Positions 16,856 through 25,861 are shown, numbered from the stretch's first letter. The stretch is DNA of 64,000 nt from Pilosibacter fragilis (GCF_032490495.1 NZ_JAVYJB010000005.1:124001-188000), one strand, 5' to 3'. A program made the numbers and translations. Notes: generated from the sequence alone by a model not told the origin.

Positions 16856-17521
16856 TCAATCCGTAATATGGATGCTGTTGAGTTCCACCCGTTTATTAAT
16901 GACACGGAGAAAGTCTTCGCGGGCCAGTTCACTGATCAGGCGGCTCACCGTCACACGGTTTGTTCCTATAATAGAGGCAATCTCCTGATGTGTGTAATAA
17001 TGGCTCAACGGATACCAGGTGCGGTCTTTGCTGGATGCCGGATCGGACAGGAGAACAAAGAAATTTTTCAAACGTTCTTTCACGCATTCGAGAGTTACAC
17101 TTTCAAGTTCCCGCTGTAAGAATGCCCGCTTATTGCTCAGACTGCGGATGATGGCATCGCGAAACACCTTTTTTTCAATCAGAATATCATATGCATTGGC
17201 ATCAATTTTATATAAAACAAGATCAGTCAGCGCAGAGGTATAACGCTCTGCGATCGAAAACATTTTTTTATTTGCAAACAGACTTTCCGTAAGAAACCAT
17301 CCGGCACTGAGAATGTAGGAAATCTTTTCCTGCCCGGTCAGCCCAAACATGGAGTGGGAGGTCGAGCCACTTGCAATATAAGTGATTTCTGTAAGCTTTT
17401 GACCGGGTTTAATATAGTAGGTATTAGCAGGCACCTCAATGCGGTACCCATATGTTTTTACGAGCTCGGAAAGCTCGTCGTTGATATATGGTTCGAAATT
17501 TACACAGTATTCTCGTTCCAA
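16856..17521 (-). CDS. Crp/Fnr family transcriptional regulator
   Basis: Cyclic-nucleotide-binding-fold regulator, probably controlling the divergent carrier-peptidase-epimerase operon. The N-terminal sensory barrel is seen in RIEVPANTYYIKPGQKLTEITYIASGSTS and the FLTESLF turn; the C-terminal winged helix is HYYTHQEIASIIGTNRVTVSRLISELAREDFL (~residues 170-205). The FNR cysteine cluster is absent, so a small ligand or redox signal other than that Fe-S cluster is likely. The best start is TTG at 17521-17519, with AAGGAGG 9 bases upstream; no ATG fits the site. This gives 221 residues, a typical Crp length. Two palindromes in the divergent promoter region are likely targets. Confidence 0.88.
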   Translation of the reverse strand: MEREYCVNFEPYINDELSELVKTYGYRIEVPANTYYIKPGQKLTEITYIASGSTSHSMFGLTGQEKISYILSAGWFLTESLFANKKMFSIAERYTSALTDLVLYKIDANAYDILIEKKVFRDAIIRSLSNKRAFLQRELESVTLECVKERLKNFFVLLSDPASSKDRTWYPLSHYYTHQEIASIIGTNRVTVSRLISELAREDFLRVINKRVELNSIHITD

Positions 17522-17606
17522 AGCCAAACACCTCCTTAAAATGCGGGGAATGCCGGGACTCCAGCTTAAAAATATGAAAGTGAAATACATCATACAGTTA
17601 TGAAAA

Positions 17607-17635
17607 AGTTTATCATTATGCCTAAAAATTGTCAA
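17607..17635 (-). promoter_or_regulatory. Promoter of the Crp/Fnr gene
   Basis: On the minus strand TTGACA (17635-17630), 17 bases, TAAACT (17612-17607). It leaves a leader of about 80 bases before the TTG start. Confidence 0.7.
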
Positions 17636-17669
17636 GAAGTATAGCTTTATAGAGTAAAACAAGAAAAAA

Positions 17670-17697
17670 TGTAACATTTATTACAATGTGACATTGT
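17670..17697 (+). promoter_or_regulatory. Two Crp-type operators between the regulator and YfcC genes
   Basis: TGTAA (17670-17674), six bases, TTACA (17681-17685) is an A/T variant of the TGTGA-N6-TCACA Crp consensus. Overlapping it, ACAATG-TGA-CATTGT (17683-17697) is a perfect 15-base palindrome. A downstream TATAGT (17725-17730) lacks a good -35 box, as expected for an activator-dependent promoter. Confidence 0.75.
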
Positions 17698-17793
17698 TTA
17701 TAGCGAAATAGTAAGAAATTTTGCTATAGTTAAGCCACAAAAGAAAACCTGATCAGGCCCCTCGAGAAGTCAAGAAGAAAAGGAGTTGTATGT

Positions 17794-19194
17794 ATGAGTC
17801 AGAAGAAAAAATTTCAAATTCCTCACGTATTTGTTATTCTGGTAATGATTGTCATTTTTGCAACAGCTATGACATATATCATCCCGGCAGGAGAATTTGC
17901 CAGAGTGAAGAATGAGGCAACAGGAAAAATGATCGTTGACGCGACCTCTTTCACATGGGTTGAACAATGTCCGGTAAGTTTCTTTAAAATTCCGAACTAC
18001 ATAGTGAAAGCATTGGCGGGCTCAAGTCTGATCTGGATGACGATCTTCAGCGCGGCTTCCATCGAAGTAATTCTTGCGACAGGCGCGTTCGACGCAGCAA
18101 TCAATATTATGATCCACAAGTATAAAAGCAGTGAGAAGCTGCTGCTGATTGGAACAATCATCGTATTTGGTATTTACGGTATGCGCCAAAACCCGGTCAG
18201 TATGATTGGATTTATTCCGGTACTTGTCCTGTTCTGTCGTATGTGTGGATATGATGCGCTGGTTGCGGTGGCTATTGTTGTTCTTGCGGCAGGTGGCAGC
18301 CAGAGTATTGGACCGGTAGCTCCGGCAACAACAGCGATCGCGCAGGGATTCGCAGATCTCCCGATTTTCTCCGGAATCGGCTATCGTTTAGTGCTCTGCG
18401 CAGTGTTCCTTGCGCTGAATGCATACTTTATCGTTACGTATGCGATGAAGGTAAAGAAAGATCCGAAAAACAGTCTTGTATATGACTTAGAAGAAAATGC
18501 AAGAAAACAAGGACTGGATACAAGCGTAGATAAAAAAGCAACGATCACAGTACGTCAGATCCTTGTACTGATCGTATTTTTTGCAAGTGTCCTTGTTCAG
18601 GTCTACGGCGGCATCAAACTTGGCTGGGGCAATACGGAGACAGGAGTTGCGTTTGTATGGCTTGCAGTTGCCGGTGGAATTGTCGGCGGTATGATGCCAA
18701 GTGAGATTGCAAGACACTTTAGCAAAGGCGCAGCAAAGATGATGACAGCAGCTATCATGATTGGTATTGCGACAGCAATTTCCAGTGTACTTTCTGATGG
18801 AAAGATCATCGATACAATTGTACGCGCGATCGCGAATGTTCTGATGGCATGCCCGGCATTTATCCAGGGACCGATGATGTTTATCGCGAATGTTCTGATC
18901 AACGTATTTATTCCGTCCGGTTCCGGACAGGCTGCTGCCGTTATGCCGCTTATGGTTCCGGTTGCAGACCTGATCGGAATGACAAGACAGACCGTTGTTC
19001 TTGCGTTCAACTTTGGTGACGGACTTGGAAACTATATCATTCCAATGTCCTCAGCGCTGATGGCAAACCTTATGGCAGCAGGTGTATCCTATGGCACATG
19101 GATGAAATTCATGAAGAAAGTATTTGCAAGCTGGGTCGTTCTTGCATGCATTGCAATGATCGTAGCACAGATGATCCATTATGGACCGTTCTAA
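17794..19194 (+). CDS. YfcC/DcuC-family anaerobic carrier
   Basis: Inner-membrane secondary transporter of 466 residues with about 12 hydrophobic segments. The opening HVFVILVMIVIFATAMTYIIPAGEF and the late VFIPSGSGQAAAVMPLMVP are hallmarks of the YfcC/C4-dicarboxylate-carrier superfamily, which moves dicarboxylates, amino acids or peptides. Followed after 18 bases by an M28 peptidase and then an epimerase-like gene, it probably imports peptides or acidic amino acids. ATG 17794 with AAGGAG upstream. The two Crp-type palindromes in front suggest activation by the divergent regulator. Confidence 0.9.
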   Translation: MSQKKKFQIPHVFVILVMIVIFATAMTYIIPAGEFARVKNEATGKMIVDATSFTWVEQCPVSFFKIPNYIVKALAGSSLIWMTIFSAASIEVILATGAFDAAINIMIHKYKSSEKLLLIGTIIVFGIYGMRQNPVSMIGFIPVLVLFCRMCGYDALVAVAIVVLAAGGSQSIGPVAPATTAIAQGFADLPIFSGIGYRLVLCAVFLALNAYFIVTYAMKVKKDPKNSLVYDLEENARKQGLDTSVDKKATITVRQILVLIVFFASVLVQVYGGIKLGWGNTETGVAFVWLAVAGGIVGGMMPSEIARHFSKGAAKMMTAAIMIGIATAISSVLSDGKIIDTIVRAIANVLMACPAFIQGPMMFIANVLINVFIPSGSGQAAAVMPLMVPVADLIGMTRQTVVLAFNFGDGLGNYIIPMSSALMANLMAAGVSYGTWMKFMKKVFASWVVLACIAMIVAQMIHYGPF

Positions 19195-19212
19195 TAGGCA
19201 TCGGAGGTTAAG

Positions 19213-20895
19213 ATGAGACAATTAAGGGAAAGTCTTCTTGAAGAATTAAACAGTAAAAATATGCTGGAGACGATTGGAACATTCAATCATCTATTCCGTT
19301 ATAGCGGAACAGCAGAGGGAGAGGCAGCGGTTTCTTATCTGGAAGAAAAGCTTTCGGAGTATGGAATTCCGTTTGAGCATTGTGAGTATGATGGCTTTTT
19401 CAGCCTCCCGGTGCGGGCATTCGCGAAAGTTGACGGAGTGGAATATCCGTTAGTCGGAGATGTTTACAGTGCAGAAGCAGACAGCCTTCAGGGAACGTTG
19501 TATTATGACTCTCTCAGCGAGGAAAAAGGACTCACAAAGAATCAGGAAAAAGATCGTTTTGAGTCATTTCGCGACAAAATCGTTCTGACGTGGGAATCCA
19601 AGGGCGTTTTTGTGAGAAGGGCAATGGAGGCAGGAGCCAAAGCAGTACTGCATATCTGTGCAACAAAAGGTGACTATATTCATCACAGCAATATTGGGAT
19701 GATATGGGGAACACCGGATTTTGATGAGGCTGCGTATATGAAATTCCTTCCGTCAGCGGGAATCAGACGTGCGGACGGAGAAGCGCTGATCGAAAAGATG
19801 GCAGCAGGAGAAATGGATGCTGAAGTCACGATTGAAATGGAGACAAAGATCCGCAGAAGTTCCATGGTGGCTGTTGATATCAAGGGAAAGAGTGACAGTT
19901 TTGTGCTTGTTTCCGGTCACTACGACTCCTGGTACGAGGGAATTACAGATAACGCGGTCAGCGATGCGATCCTTTTAGAGTATGCGAGAGTGCTTTATGC
20001 ACATCGGTCGGAATTAAAGCGTGGAGTACGGATCGCATGGTGGTCCGGTCATTCAGATGGAAGATTCTCCGGATCCACATGGTATTGTGACAGCCATTAC
20101 GCAGATCTCAGAAAGAACTGTGTGGCGCATGTGAATCTGGATCTGACCGGGTGCAAAAACTCAGAGCAGATCGTAGCACGGACAGCAGGTTCTGAGGGCA
20201 TTTCCTATACAGCAGACCTAATCGAAAAGTACACGGGAAAGAGACCCGATGTGTATATTCCGATGATCCGTGGAGCAGATCAGTCTTTCTGGGGGGCCTA
20301 TGTGCCGATCACGATCATGTTAAAATATGAACCGCTTCCGGAAAAACGCCTGTCAGACTGCCCAAGCGGCGGACCATGGTGGCATACCCCGAAAGATACG
20401 ATCGATAAACTCGACGAGAAGATCATGATGCGTGATGCGAAGATCAACATGGAAATGCTGGATGATATTCAGAGCGCAAAGATGATTCCTGTAAATATTC
20501 CAGTCTTTTTAGAAGATTTGGATGGCAGATTAAAGAAGACATTGTCCGGATTGGCACCGGAGTTTGACACGACGGAGATCTGCGCTGAATGGAACAGAAC
20601 GAAAGAGGCGTTGGAAAAGGCGGCCGAGCGCGCGGAAAGTATGGAGGACAGTGATCTCTTTCTGAAGGAGACAGTGGGAAAGCTGCTCCATATCGTTTAC
20701 TGCAGAAAAGCACCGTATCTGCATGATTATGGTGATGGATTTGGGATCTTTGGAGCGATTGGACGCTGCAAGGGAATCACAAAGGATAATACGCCGTTAG
20801 ATGTTTATGTAATGGCGGGAAGCGAGTATCTGCGAATGAAGAACCGGCTTTGCATGGGACTTAGGGAGATTCAGGAACAGGCAGAGCGGATCTGA
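19213..20895 (+). CDS. M28 family metallopeptidase
   Basis: Zinc peptidase related to aminopeptidase Y and glutamate carboxypeptidase II. No signal peptide is visible, so it is probably cytoplasmic. A PA-like insert precedes the catalytic domain (~residues 75-215). Zinc motifs: VLVSGHYDSWYEGITDNA (~231-248; the His and second Asp), WWSGHSDGRFSGS (~278-290), HVNLDLTG, and WWHTPKDTIDKL (~390) for the last His. The usual EE pair after WAAEE appears as SGHSD, so this subgroup differs at the general base; activity may be specialised. 18 bases after yfcC, ATG preceded by GGAGG. Length 560. Confidence 0.88.
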   Translation: MRQLRESLLEELNSKNMLETIGTFNHLFRYSGTAEGEAAVSYLEEKLSEYGIPFEHCEYDGFFSLPVRAFAKVDGVEYPLVGDVYSAEADSLQGTLYYDSLSEEKGLTKNQEKDRFESFRDKIVLTWESKGVFVRRAMEAGAKAVLHICATKGDYIHHSNIGMIWGTPDFDEAAYMKFLPSAGIRRADGEALIEKMAAGEMDAEVTIEMETKIRRSSMVAVDIKGKSDSFVLVSGHYDSWYEGITDNAVSDAILLEYARVLYAHRSELKRGVRIAWWSGHSDGRFSGSTWYCDSHYADLRKNCVAHVNLDLTGCKNSEQIVARTAGSEGISYTADLIEKYTGKRPDVYIPMIRGADQSFWGAYVPITIMLKYEPLPEKRLSDCPSGGPWWHTPKDTIDKLDEKIMMRDAKINMEMLDDIQSAKMIPVNIPVFLEDLDGRLKKTLSGLAPEFDTTEICAEWNRTKEALEKAAERAESMEDSDLFLKETVGKLLHIVYCRKAPYLHDYGDGFGIFGAIGRCKGITKDNTPLDVYVMAGSEYLRMKNRLCMGLREIQEQAERI

Positions 20896-20996
20896 CAGCA
20901 GGTATGATAAAAAGACACTGAATAACAACGGAAATAGCAGGGAAACCTGCTTTTTCCCGTATAAGGAGACAGAATTAGAGGAAGGAGATTTGACCT

Positions 20997-22085
20997 ATGG
21001 GAAAAGTTGTATCAGCAGAGGTGTTTTTGCTGCACAGAAAAACAATCGTATTGGCAACGGCTTATGGACGTCCGGCACAGGTAAGAGGTCACGTGATCGT
21101 AAAGCTTACAGACGAGAATGGGCTCTGTGGCTGGGGCGAGGCGACTCCACTCCCGAAATTTACCGGCGAAACGCCGGAATTTGTACAGTATGTACTTGAG
21201 AAGGAACTTATATCGGAAATCATAGGAGTAGATGCGGCAGATCTGTGGGAAGCCAGAAATCGATGGAATCATAAGCTCCCGGAGCATGCAGCGGCCAAGA
21301 TGGCGTTGGAGGCTGCTTTTTATGATCTTGCAGCGAAAGAGCGGAAGCTTCCTCTTTACCAGATGTTCGGTGGAAAGCTGCGGGAGAAGGTTATGATCAA
21401 TCGTCATCTTGGAATCATGGGAATTGACGAGGCGGTGGAAAAGGCGGTCCAGTATCGGGAACAAGGGTATCACAGCATAAAAATGAAGATCGGTACGGAT
21501 GTTGAAGAAGATATCCGCCGGGTCTGCGCAGTCAGGGATGCTGTTGGATATGAAATGAAACTTCGCGTGGATGCCAATGCGGGATACAGCTATTCGGATG
21601 CATATAAGTTTATTCGAAAGACCAGTGATCTGGATTTGGAAATGTATGAACAGTTGCTTGATAAACATGATTTTAATGGGACAAAGCAGCTGAAACGGGA
21701 TACCGGTGTTGTGATCGGAGTCGACGAAGCGATCAATACGGTCCAGGAGGCAGTCCGGTATGCATATGAGCGGGCGGCTGATGTGTTTGTTCTGAAGCTT
21801 GTCAAAACCGGCGGGATCCAGAATGCTGTTACGATTTCAGAAATTGCGGCATCCGCAGGAATCCGCTGTGTAGTGACCAGTACATACGATACACAGATCA
21901 ATGGAGCTGTCTGCCTTCATCTTGCATCGTCCCTTCCGGCATCTACGATGTCCAATGATATCACCTGCTATGCGACCCAGCCGGATATGGCAGATACATG
22001 TCATGTGTTGAAGGATGGCTATTTGACGGTTGGAGATGAAGCCGGAATCGGGGTGCGAAGCCTGAAAGAGATGAAGATCGTCTGA
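20997..22085 (+). CDS. Enolase-superfamily enzyme, dipeptide epimerase / muconate cycloisomerase-like
   Basis: Member of the mandelate racemase/muconate lactonising group. Barrel residues: IKMKIG (KxK acid-base pair, ~residues 160-165), RVDANAGYS (metal Asp, ~188), EQLL in place of the usual EQP (~215), VIGVDEAI (metal Asp, ~240) and LKLVKTGGI (second catalytic Lys, ~263). The capping domain is residues 1-120. KxK plus a C-terminal K fits L-Ala-D/L-Glu-type dipeptide epimerases. It follows the M28 peptidase and a carrier, so epimerisation of imported (possibly murein-derived) dipeptides is the best guess. Length 362. ATG 20997; ribosome site GGAAGGAG. Confidence 0.88.
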   Translation: MGKVVSAEVFLLHRKTIVLATAYGRPAQVRGHVIVKLTDENGLCGWGEATPLPKFTGETPEFVQYVLEKELISEIIGVDAADLWEARNRWNHKLPEHAAAKMALEAAFYDLAAKERKLPLYQMFGGKLREKVMINRHLGIMGIDEAVEKAVQYREQGYHSIKMKIGTDVEEDIRRVCAVRDAVGYEMKLRVDANAGYSYSDAYKFIRKTSDLDLEMYEQLLDKHDFNGTKQLKRDTGVVIGVDEAINTVQEAVRYAYERAADVFVLKLVKTGGIQNAVTISEIAASAGIRCVVTSTYDTQINGAVCLHLASSLPASTMSNDITCYATQPDMADTCHVLKDGYLTVGDEAGIGVRSLKEMKIV

Positions 22086-22255
22086 GGTTGATTTTTTGAC
22101 AAATCCCCCAAGTTGTCAATTGAGTGCCAGAAAGACAGTCCTGTCCGGTCGTCGCAGATATTTTCGGATGCCTGCATTCTGGTAGAAGGCGGAATTGAGG
22201 GAGCCTTGAAAAAATTAAAAAAATGATCCTGAAACAAAACAGGATCGGACGCGAA

Positions 22256-22298
22256 GGGCGTGTGAAGAATAAAGCTTCATTTTTCACACGCCCTTTTT
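22256..22298 (+). terminator. Terminator after the epimerase gene
   Basis: GGGCGTGTGAA pairs with TTCACACGCCC, followed by five T. A second hairpin (GATCCTG/CAGGATC) lies just before it. Confidence 0.88.
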
Positions 22299-22370
22299 GT
22301 GTAACAGAAAGTTTCGAGGAATTCCCTGCTACACAAAAGGCATTAACGTGCCGATGATGCGCATTTGCGG
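22299..22370 (+). repeat. Dispersed multi-hairpin repeat, family 2, copy B
   Basis: Directly behind the terminator T-run: GTGTAACAG...CTGCTACAC stem, then AAAAGGCATTAACGTGCC and GATGATGCGCA. Same orientation as the other copies. Its tail overlaps the 3' edge of the M19 gene region. Confidence 0.75.
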
Positions 22371-22385
22371 GCAGACGGATGCAAA

Positions 22386-23330
22386 TTACAGATTTTTCCT
22401 AAAAAATTCTTCTGCGTTCCGGAACATAATGCCCTCCGCCAGCTCCTTTGACATTCCCTTTTCCAGGAAATATTCGTAGAGATCAGCAGCTTTTGCCGGA
22501 GTGTTCAGGTATGTAGGAAGTGTCGCACCGTCGAAGTCGGAGCCGAGGGCGATGTTTTCATAGGCACCGAGGCTGAAAAAGTGCTCGATGTGGCGGTAGA
22601 GGTCGTCGGGAGAATCGCCGATGCCTCCGTCGGTAATGAAACTCTTGCAGTAGTTGAGGCCGATGAGGCAGTTCCGGCGGACCATCTCGCGGATCATATC
22701 ATCCGTCAGGTTCCGCTTGTGGGAACAGATGGCGCGCGCGTTGGAGTGGGTCGCTACGAACGGGCGACGGGCGGTCTCAAAGAGGTCGGCGTAGCCGGTG
22801 TCGTTTAAATGGGAGACATCAACGAGGATCCCGCGGTCTTCCATTTCATGGACTGCCTGCCGTCCGAAATCTGTCATTCCGTGAGTGGTGGCGTGTCCGG
22901 AACCGAGCTCATTTTCGCCGTTCCAGGTAAGTGTCATGCAGCGGACTCCGTCATCTGCCAGTTTTTTTACGCGGGTGATATCACCGGCGAGAGCGGCGCC
23001 GCCCTCGATGGTCAGAAAAGCGGCCGTCTTTCCTGCCTCCCATGCAGCCTGCATATCGGAAGCGGAACGGCAGGGGGAGATGCGGTCATGGAATTTTTCC
23101 ATCTGGCGGTTAAAATTGTCACGGTTTGTTTCGTAGTAATCGATGGCGGCCTGTCCGCGGTGCTGATCCGGGATGAAGATGGCATAAAACTGTGCCCAGT
23201 GAACGTCAGACGGGATCGCGTTCAGGGAGAGCACACGGTCCGGATCATCAAGCGTGTCCGGGGTCAGCCCCTTATGGATACAGTCTGTGAGTGTGTCACA
23301 GTGCAGGTCGATCAAAGCATAGGGATTCAT
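22386..23330 (-). CDS. Membrane-dipeptidase family (M19) zinc dipeptidase
   Basis: Renal-dipeptidase-type enzyme that hydrolyses dipeptides, often with a D-residue at the C-terminal position. The metal motif LIDLHCDTLTDC sits at residues ~7-18; LTIEGGAAL (bridging Glu, ~116), LTWNGENELGSG (~145), DVSHLNDTGYADLFE and PFVATHSNARAICSHKRNL (~195-215, His ligands) and ALGSDFDGA (~285) complete the site. Length 314. ATG 23330 with AGGAGG upstream. It follows the BSH-like gene by 62 bases on the same strand, and it complements the epimerase operon on the other strand, giving a dipeptide-use set. Confidence 0.92.
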   Translation of the reverse strand: MNPYALIDLHCDTLTDCIHKGLTPDTLDDPDRVLSLNAIPSDVHWAQFYAIFIPDQHRGQAAIDYYETNRDNFNRQMEKFHDRISPCRSASDMQAAWEAGKTAAFLTIEGGAALAGDITRVKKLADDGVRCMTLTWNGENELGSGHATTHGMTDFGRQAVHEMEDRGILVDVSHLNDTGYADLFETARRPFVATHSNARAICSHKRNLTDDMIREMVRRNCLIGLNYCKSFITDGGIGDSPDDLYRHIEHFFSLGAYENIALGSDFDGATLPTYLNTPAKAADLYEYFLEKGMSKELAEGIMFRNAEEFFRKNL

Positions 23331-23392
23331 GGGAAATTCCTCCTGAAAATATATTTTGAATTTATTGTAACGGAACCGTTCAGACGTTTCCG

Positions 23393-24367
23393 TCAATTCT
23401 GTCTCCGGATCTTGCCTTTTAAGATCATCGGGTAGCGGATCAGGGCATCGGAATCAAGCGCTTCTTTTTTCATATCCACCGCGGTGATCTGGTGGTTTTC
23501 GTAGGTCGTATAGTAGTAGGTTCCAGTCTCGGCACTGCAGCAGGAGGTGTAGATCGTGATCTCATATTTTCCTTCTGCAACCTCACAGCAGCCGCGCTGC
23601 TGGTCCACAGAGCCTAAGATATGGAAGAATTGGCTGACGCTTTCTTCTTCGCTGTCACCGGAGATCGAGTTTGCGCGGGTGAATGCCACGCGGGCAAAGC
23701 GGGACTGGGAAGAGAGATCCCCCGGAAGACCGAGAGCGCCCATGCCGCGGCTGTAGGTGGCAAGCGGAAGCTCCGGAGAAAAATGATTTTCCGGCTGGCG
23801 CGGGGAAAGCCCGAGATAGTTATTTAAATGGAACATCTGCAGATCGAAGGGCGGATTGTTTGTGAGAACACCGGCAGGATCATCATGGACATGGAGTCCA
23901 TCGGTCATGGATTCCACGACGATCGCCTCGTTTTTATCCGCAATGATCCAGTGGAGGCTTGCGGCAGGCATCTGCGGACTAAAAGGTGTTCCGACAAGAT
24001 TCATGCGGGCAAGCGCTTCGCGGACCTCCGGAATAGTTGCGCACCGGCTTAAGATCCAGGGGATAAATTCAAACTGGGCAACATTCTGCATTCCATCCGT
24101 CGGCTCTGCATAGGCGGCGTTTCCGACAAAGTTGAGTCCTGCCATGCCGAGTCCCTTTTCGTTCATGGCATCATAATACAGAGGATAATTGTCTGCAACG
24201 TGCGCCATGCCGATGATGGCATAGTGGGATGCAAGCGTATCCATATGGCGGAACGGGATCGGGTAATTGCGGGGAGTGATCGTGATCTCCTCTCCGTAGG
24301 AAAATTCGTAATCCAGGGTTCTTCCAAAATAAAAGCCCTTTGTCTTGTAAGTTGCTGCTGTACACAT
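23393..24367 (-). CDS. Choloylglycine hydrolase family, bile-salt-hydrolase-like
   Basis: N-terminal nucleophile amidase. It opens MCTAATYKTKGFYFGRTLDYEFS: Cys2 is exposed by Met removal, and FGRTLD provides the Arg16/Asp19 pair seen in bile salt hydrolases. GMAGLNF (~80), LTNNPPFDLQ (Asn, ~170) and SRFARVAF (Arg, ~226) supply the other active-site residues. Length 324 is right for bile salt hydrolase; penicillin V acylase of the same family is the main alternative. ATG 24367 has AAGGAGG. It is the first gene of a two-gene operon with the M19 dipeptidase and suggests a gut habitat. Confidence 0.9.
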   Translation of the reverse strand: MCTAATYKTKGFYFGRTLDYEFSYGEEITITPRNYPIPFRHMDTLASHYAIIGMAHVADNYPLYYDAMNEKGLGMAGLNFVGNAAYAEPTDGMQNVAQFEFIPWILSRCATIPEVREALARMNLVGTPFSPQMPAASLHWIIADKNEAIVVESMTDGLHVHDDPAGVLTNNPPFDLQMFHLNNYLGLSPRQPENHFSPELPLATYSRGMGALGLPGDLSSQSRFARVAFTRANSISGDSEEESVSQFFHILGSVDQQRGCCEVAEGKYEITIYTSCCSAETGTYYYTTYENHQITAVDMKKEALDSDALIRYPMILKGKIRRQN

Positions 24368-24407
24368 AAGACAGGAACCTCCTTAAAAATAGTAAATTCG
24401 CAGCGCG

Positions 24408-24498
24408 TTTATCTCATTCGGAGACCTGACTCCCACGGAGACAAATTTGCTGTTACTCACCACCTGAAAGAGGCGGGAGTCTTTTCGCCTGAGATAAA
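24408..24498 (+). repeat. Dispersed hairpin repeat, family 3, copy A
   Basis: TTTATCTCA (24408-24416) and TGAGATAAA (24490-24498) are terminal inverted repeats, with GACTCCC and GGGAGTC arms inside. The reverse complement matches copy B at 25705-25794 almost base for base. No clear target duplication. The rest of the 347-base gap holds a promoter at 24568-24596 and no gene. Confidence 0.8.
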
Positions 24499-24567
24499 TA
24501 CGGATATAGTTTCTTCTGCATAAAAAAGATTATACCGCATTTTTTGGAAAAATTCATTAAAAAGAGC

Positions 24568-24596
24568 TTTACAAAAACACTTTAGTATGGTAACAT
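24568..24596 (+). promoter_or_regulatory. Promoter of the amino acid-binding lipoprotein gene
   Basis: TTTACA (24568-24573), 17 bases, TAACAT (24591-24596). Confidence 0.5.
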
Positions 24597-24714
24597 GATA
24601 ACACGATGAAAACAGAGAAATGAAACCGGACAGAAAAATGCGGGCGGTTTTCGGATACGACGAAAAGCTGGTCCGGGCAGCCGGATCACGGACAGATAAG
24701 AGGAGGAAATAATG

Positions 24715-25575
24715 ATGAAAAAGAGATTATTAAGCGCAGTTATGGCATCCGCAATGGTACTTTCCCTCGCAGCATGCGGCGGAGCAAAGACAGAGACAAC
24801 AGCAGCAGAGACAACTGCCGAGAAAAAAGAGGAGACAACAACAGCAGGTACGACAGCTGCGGAGACGGCAGAAGCAGCAGGAGGCACACTGATCGTCGGC
24901 TTCGATCAGGATTTCCCGCCAATGGGATTTGTTGGTGACAACGGCGAATACACAGGCTTTGACCTTGATCTCGCGAAAGAGGTCGCAAGCCGTCTCGGTC
25001 TCGAATACAAGGCACAGCCGATCGCCTGGGACTCCAAGGATATGGAGCTTGAATCCGGCAACATCGACTGTATCTGGAACGGATTTACGATCACAGGCCG
25101 CGAGGATGATTATACCTGGACTACACCGTATATGGCAAACAAGCAGGTATTCGTTGTAGCGAACGATTCCGATATCAAGAGTCAGGCTGACCTTGCGGGA
25201 AAAGTCGTGGAAGTACAGGCCGATTCCTCCGCGGAGGCTGCGTTGAAGGAGAATCAGGATCTCGCAAATACATTCGGCCAGCTTTTAACGACACCGGATT
25301 ATAATACCGCATTTATGGATCTCGAACAGGGTGCGGTTGACGCAGTCGCAATGGACGTGATCGTTGCAGGATACCAGATCAAGCAGAGAAACGCGGACTT
25401 TAAGATCCTTGACGATTCCCTCTCTGAGGAAGAATATGGCATTGGCTTTAAGAAGGGCAACACAGAGTTAAGAGATAAAGTACAGGGAGCGTTAGAGGAG
25501 ATGGCTGCCGACGGCACATTAGCGAAGATCTCTGATGAATGGTTCGGCGAGGACGTTACGACGATCGGAAAGTAA
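24715..25575 (+). CDS. Amino acid ABC transporter substrate-binding lipoprotein, GlnH/FliY-like
   Basis: Membrane-anchored binding protein for a polar amino acid. KKRLLSAVMASAMVLSLAAC is the signal peptide with lipobox LAAC; a Thr/Ala/Glu-rich linker follows, then a bilobed type II binding domain: TLIVGFDQDFPPMGFVGDNG (~residues 60), YTGFDLDLAKEVASRLGL, WDSKDMELESGNIDCIWNGFTITGRE (Arg contacting the ligand carboxylate) and YGIGFKKGNTEL near the end. AGGAGG lies 5 bases before ATG 24712 and 8 before ATG 24715; I prefer the latter. A terminator-like hairpin and a repeat separate it from the permease, so binding protein can be made in excess. Confidence 0.93.
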   Translation: MKKRLLSAVMASAMVLSLAACGGAKTETTAAETTAEKKEETTTAGTTAAETAEAAGGTLIVGFDQDFPPMGFVGDNGEYTGFDLDLAKEVASRLGLEYKAQPIAWDSKDMELESGNIDCIWNGFTITGREDDYTWTTPYMANKQVFVVANDSDIKSQADLAGKVVEVQADSSAEAALKENQDLANTFGQLLTTPDYNTAFMDLEQGAVDAVAMDVIVAGYQIKQRNADFKILDDSLSEEEYGIGFKKGNTELRDKVQGALEEMAADGTLAKISDEWFGEDVTTIGK

Positions 25576-25665
25576 GCGCGTGTCGGAGCTGTAGAAATCT
25601 TGCGGGATACGGAAATGCTGTTTGACAGACATTCCCATATCGGCTAAAATAGTAAAAGAATTTTG

Positions 25666-25699
25666 ATTACGGGAACCGGAAAACAGTTCCCGTAATTTG
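25666..25699 (+). terminator. Partial terminator between binding-protein and permease genes
   Basis: ATTACGGGAAC pairs perfectly with GTTCCCGTAAT, with a short broken T-run (TTGTGTT). Probably an attenuating hairpin that lets some transcription through to the permease and ATPase. Confidence 0.65.
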
Positions 25700-25704
25700 T
25701 GTTA

Positions 25705-25861
25705 TTTATCTCAGTCGAGAAGACTCCCACCTCTTTAGATGGTGAATAATAGCAAATTTGTCTCAGTGGGAGTCAGGTCTCTGACTGAGATAAACGCTCC
25801 GCGAGGATGCGCAGTGATTCTGTATGGAATATGTCAGCTTTGCTGACCAGAATCACGCGCC
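25705..25861 (-). repeat. Dispersed hairpin repeat, family 3, copy B, with extra hairpin
   Basis: 25705-25794 is the inverted partner of copy A: TTTATCTCAGTC and GACTGAGATAAA are perfect 12-base terminal inverted repeats, and GACTCCCAC / GTGGGAGTC pair inside. Next to it, GTGATTCTG (25818) pairs with CAGAATCAC, enclosing GTCAGC-TTT-GCTGAC. The block fills the gap between binding protein and permease genes. Confidence 0.8.

Noticed and set aside
22809..23435. 208-codon open frame on the plus strand
   Set aside because: It lies antisense to the M19 dipeptidase gene and reads its third positions; no ribosome site.
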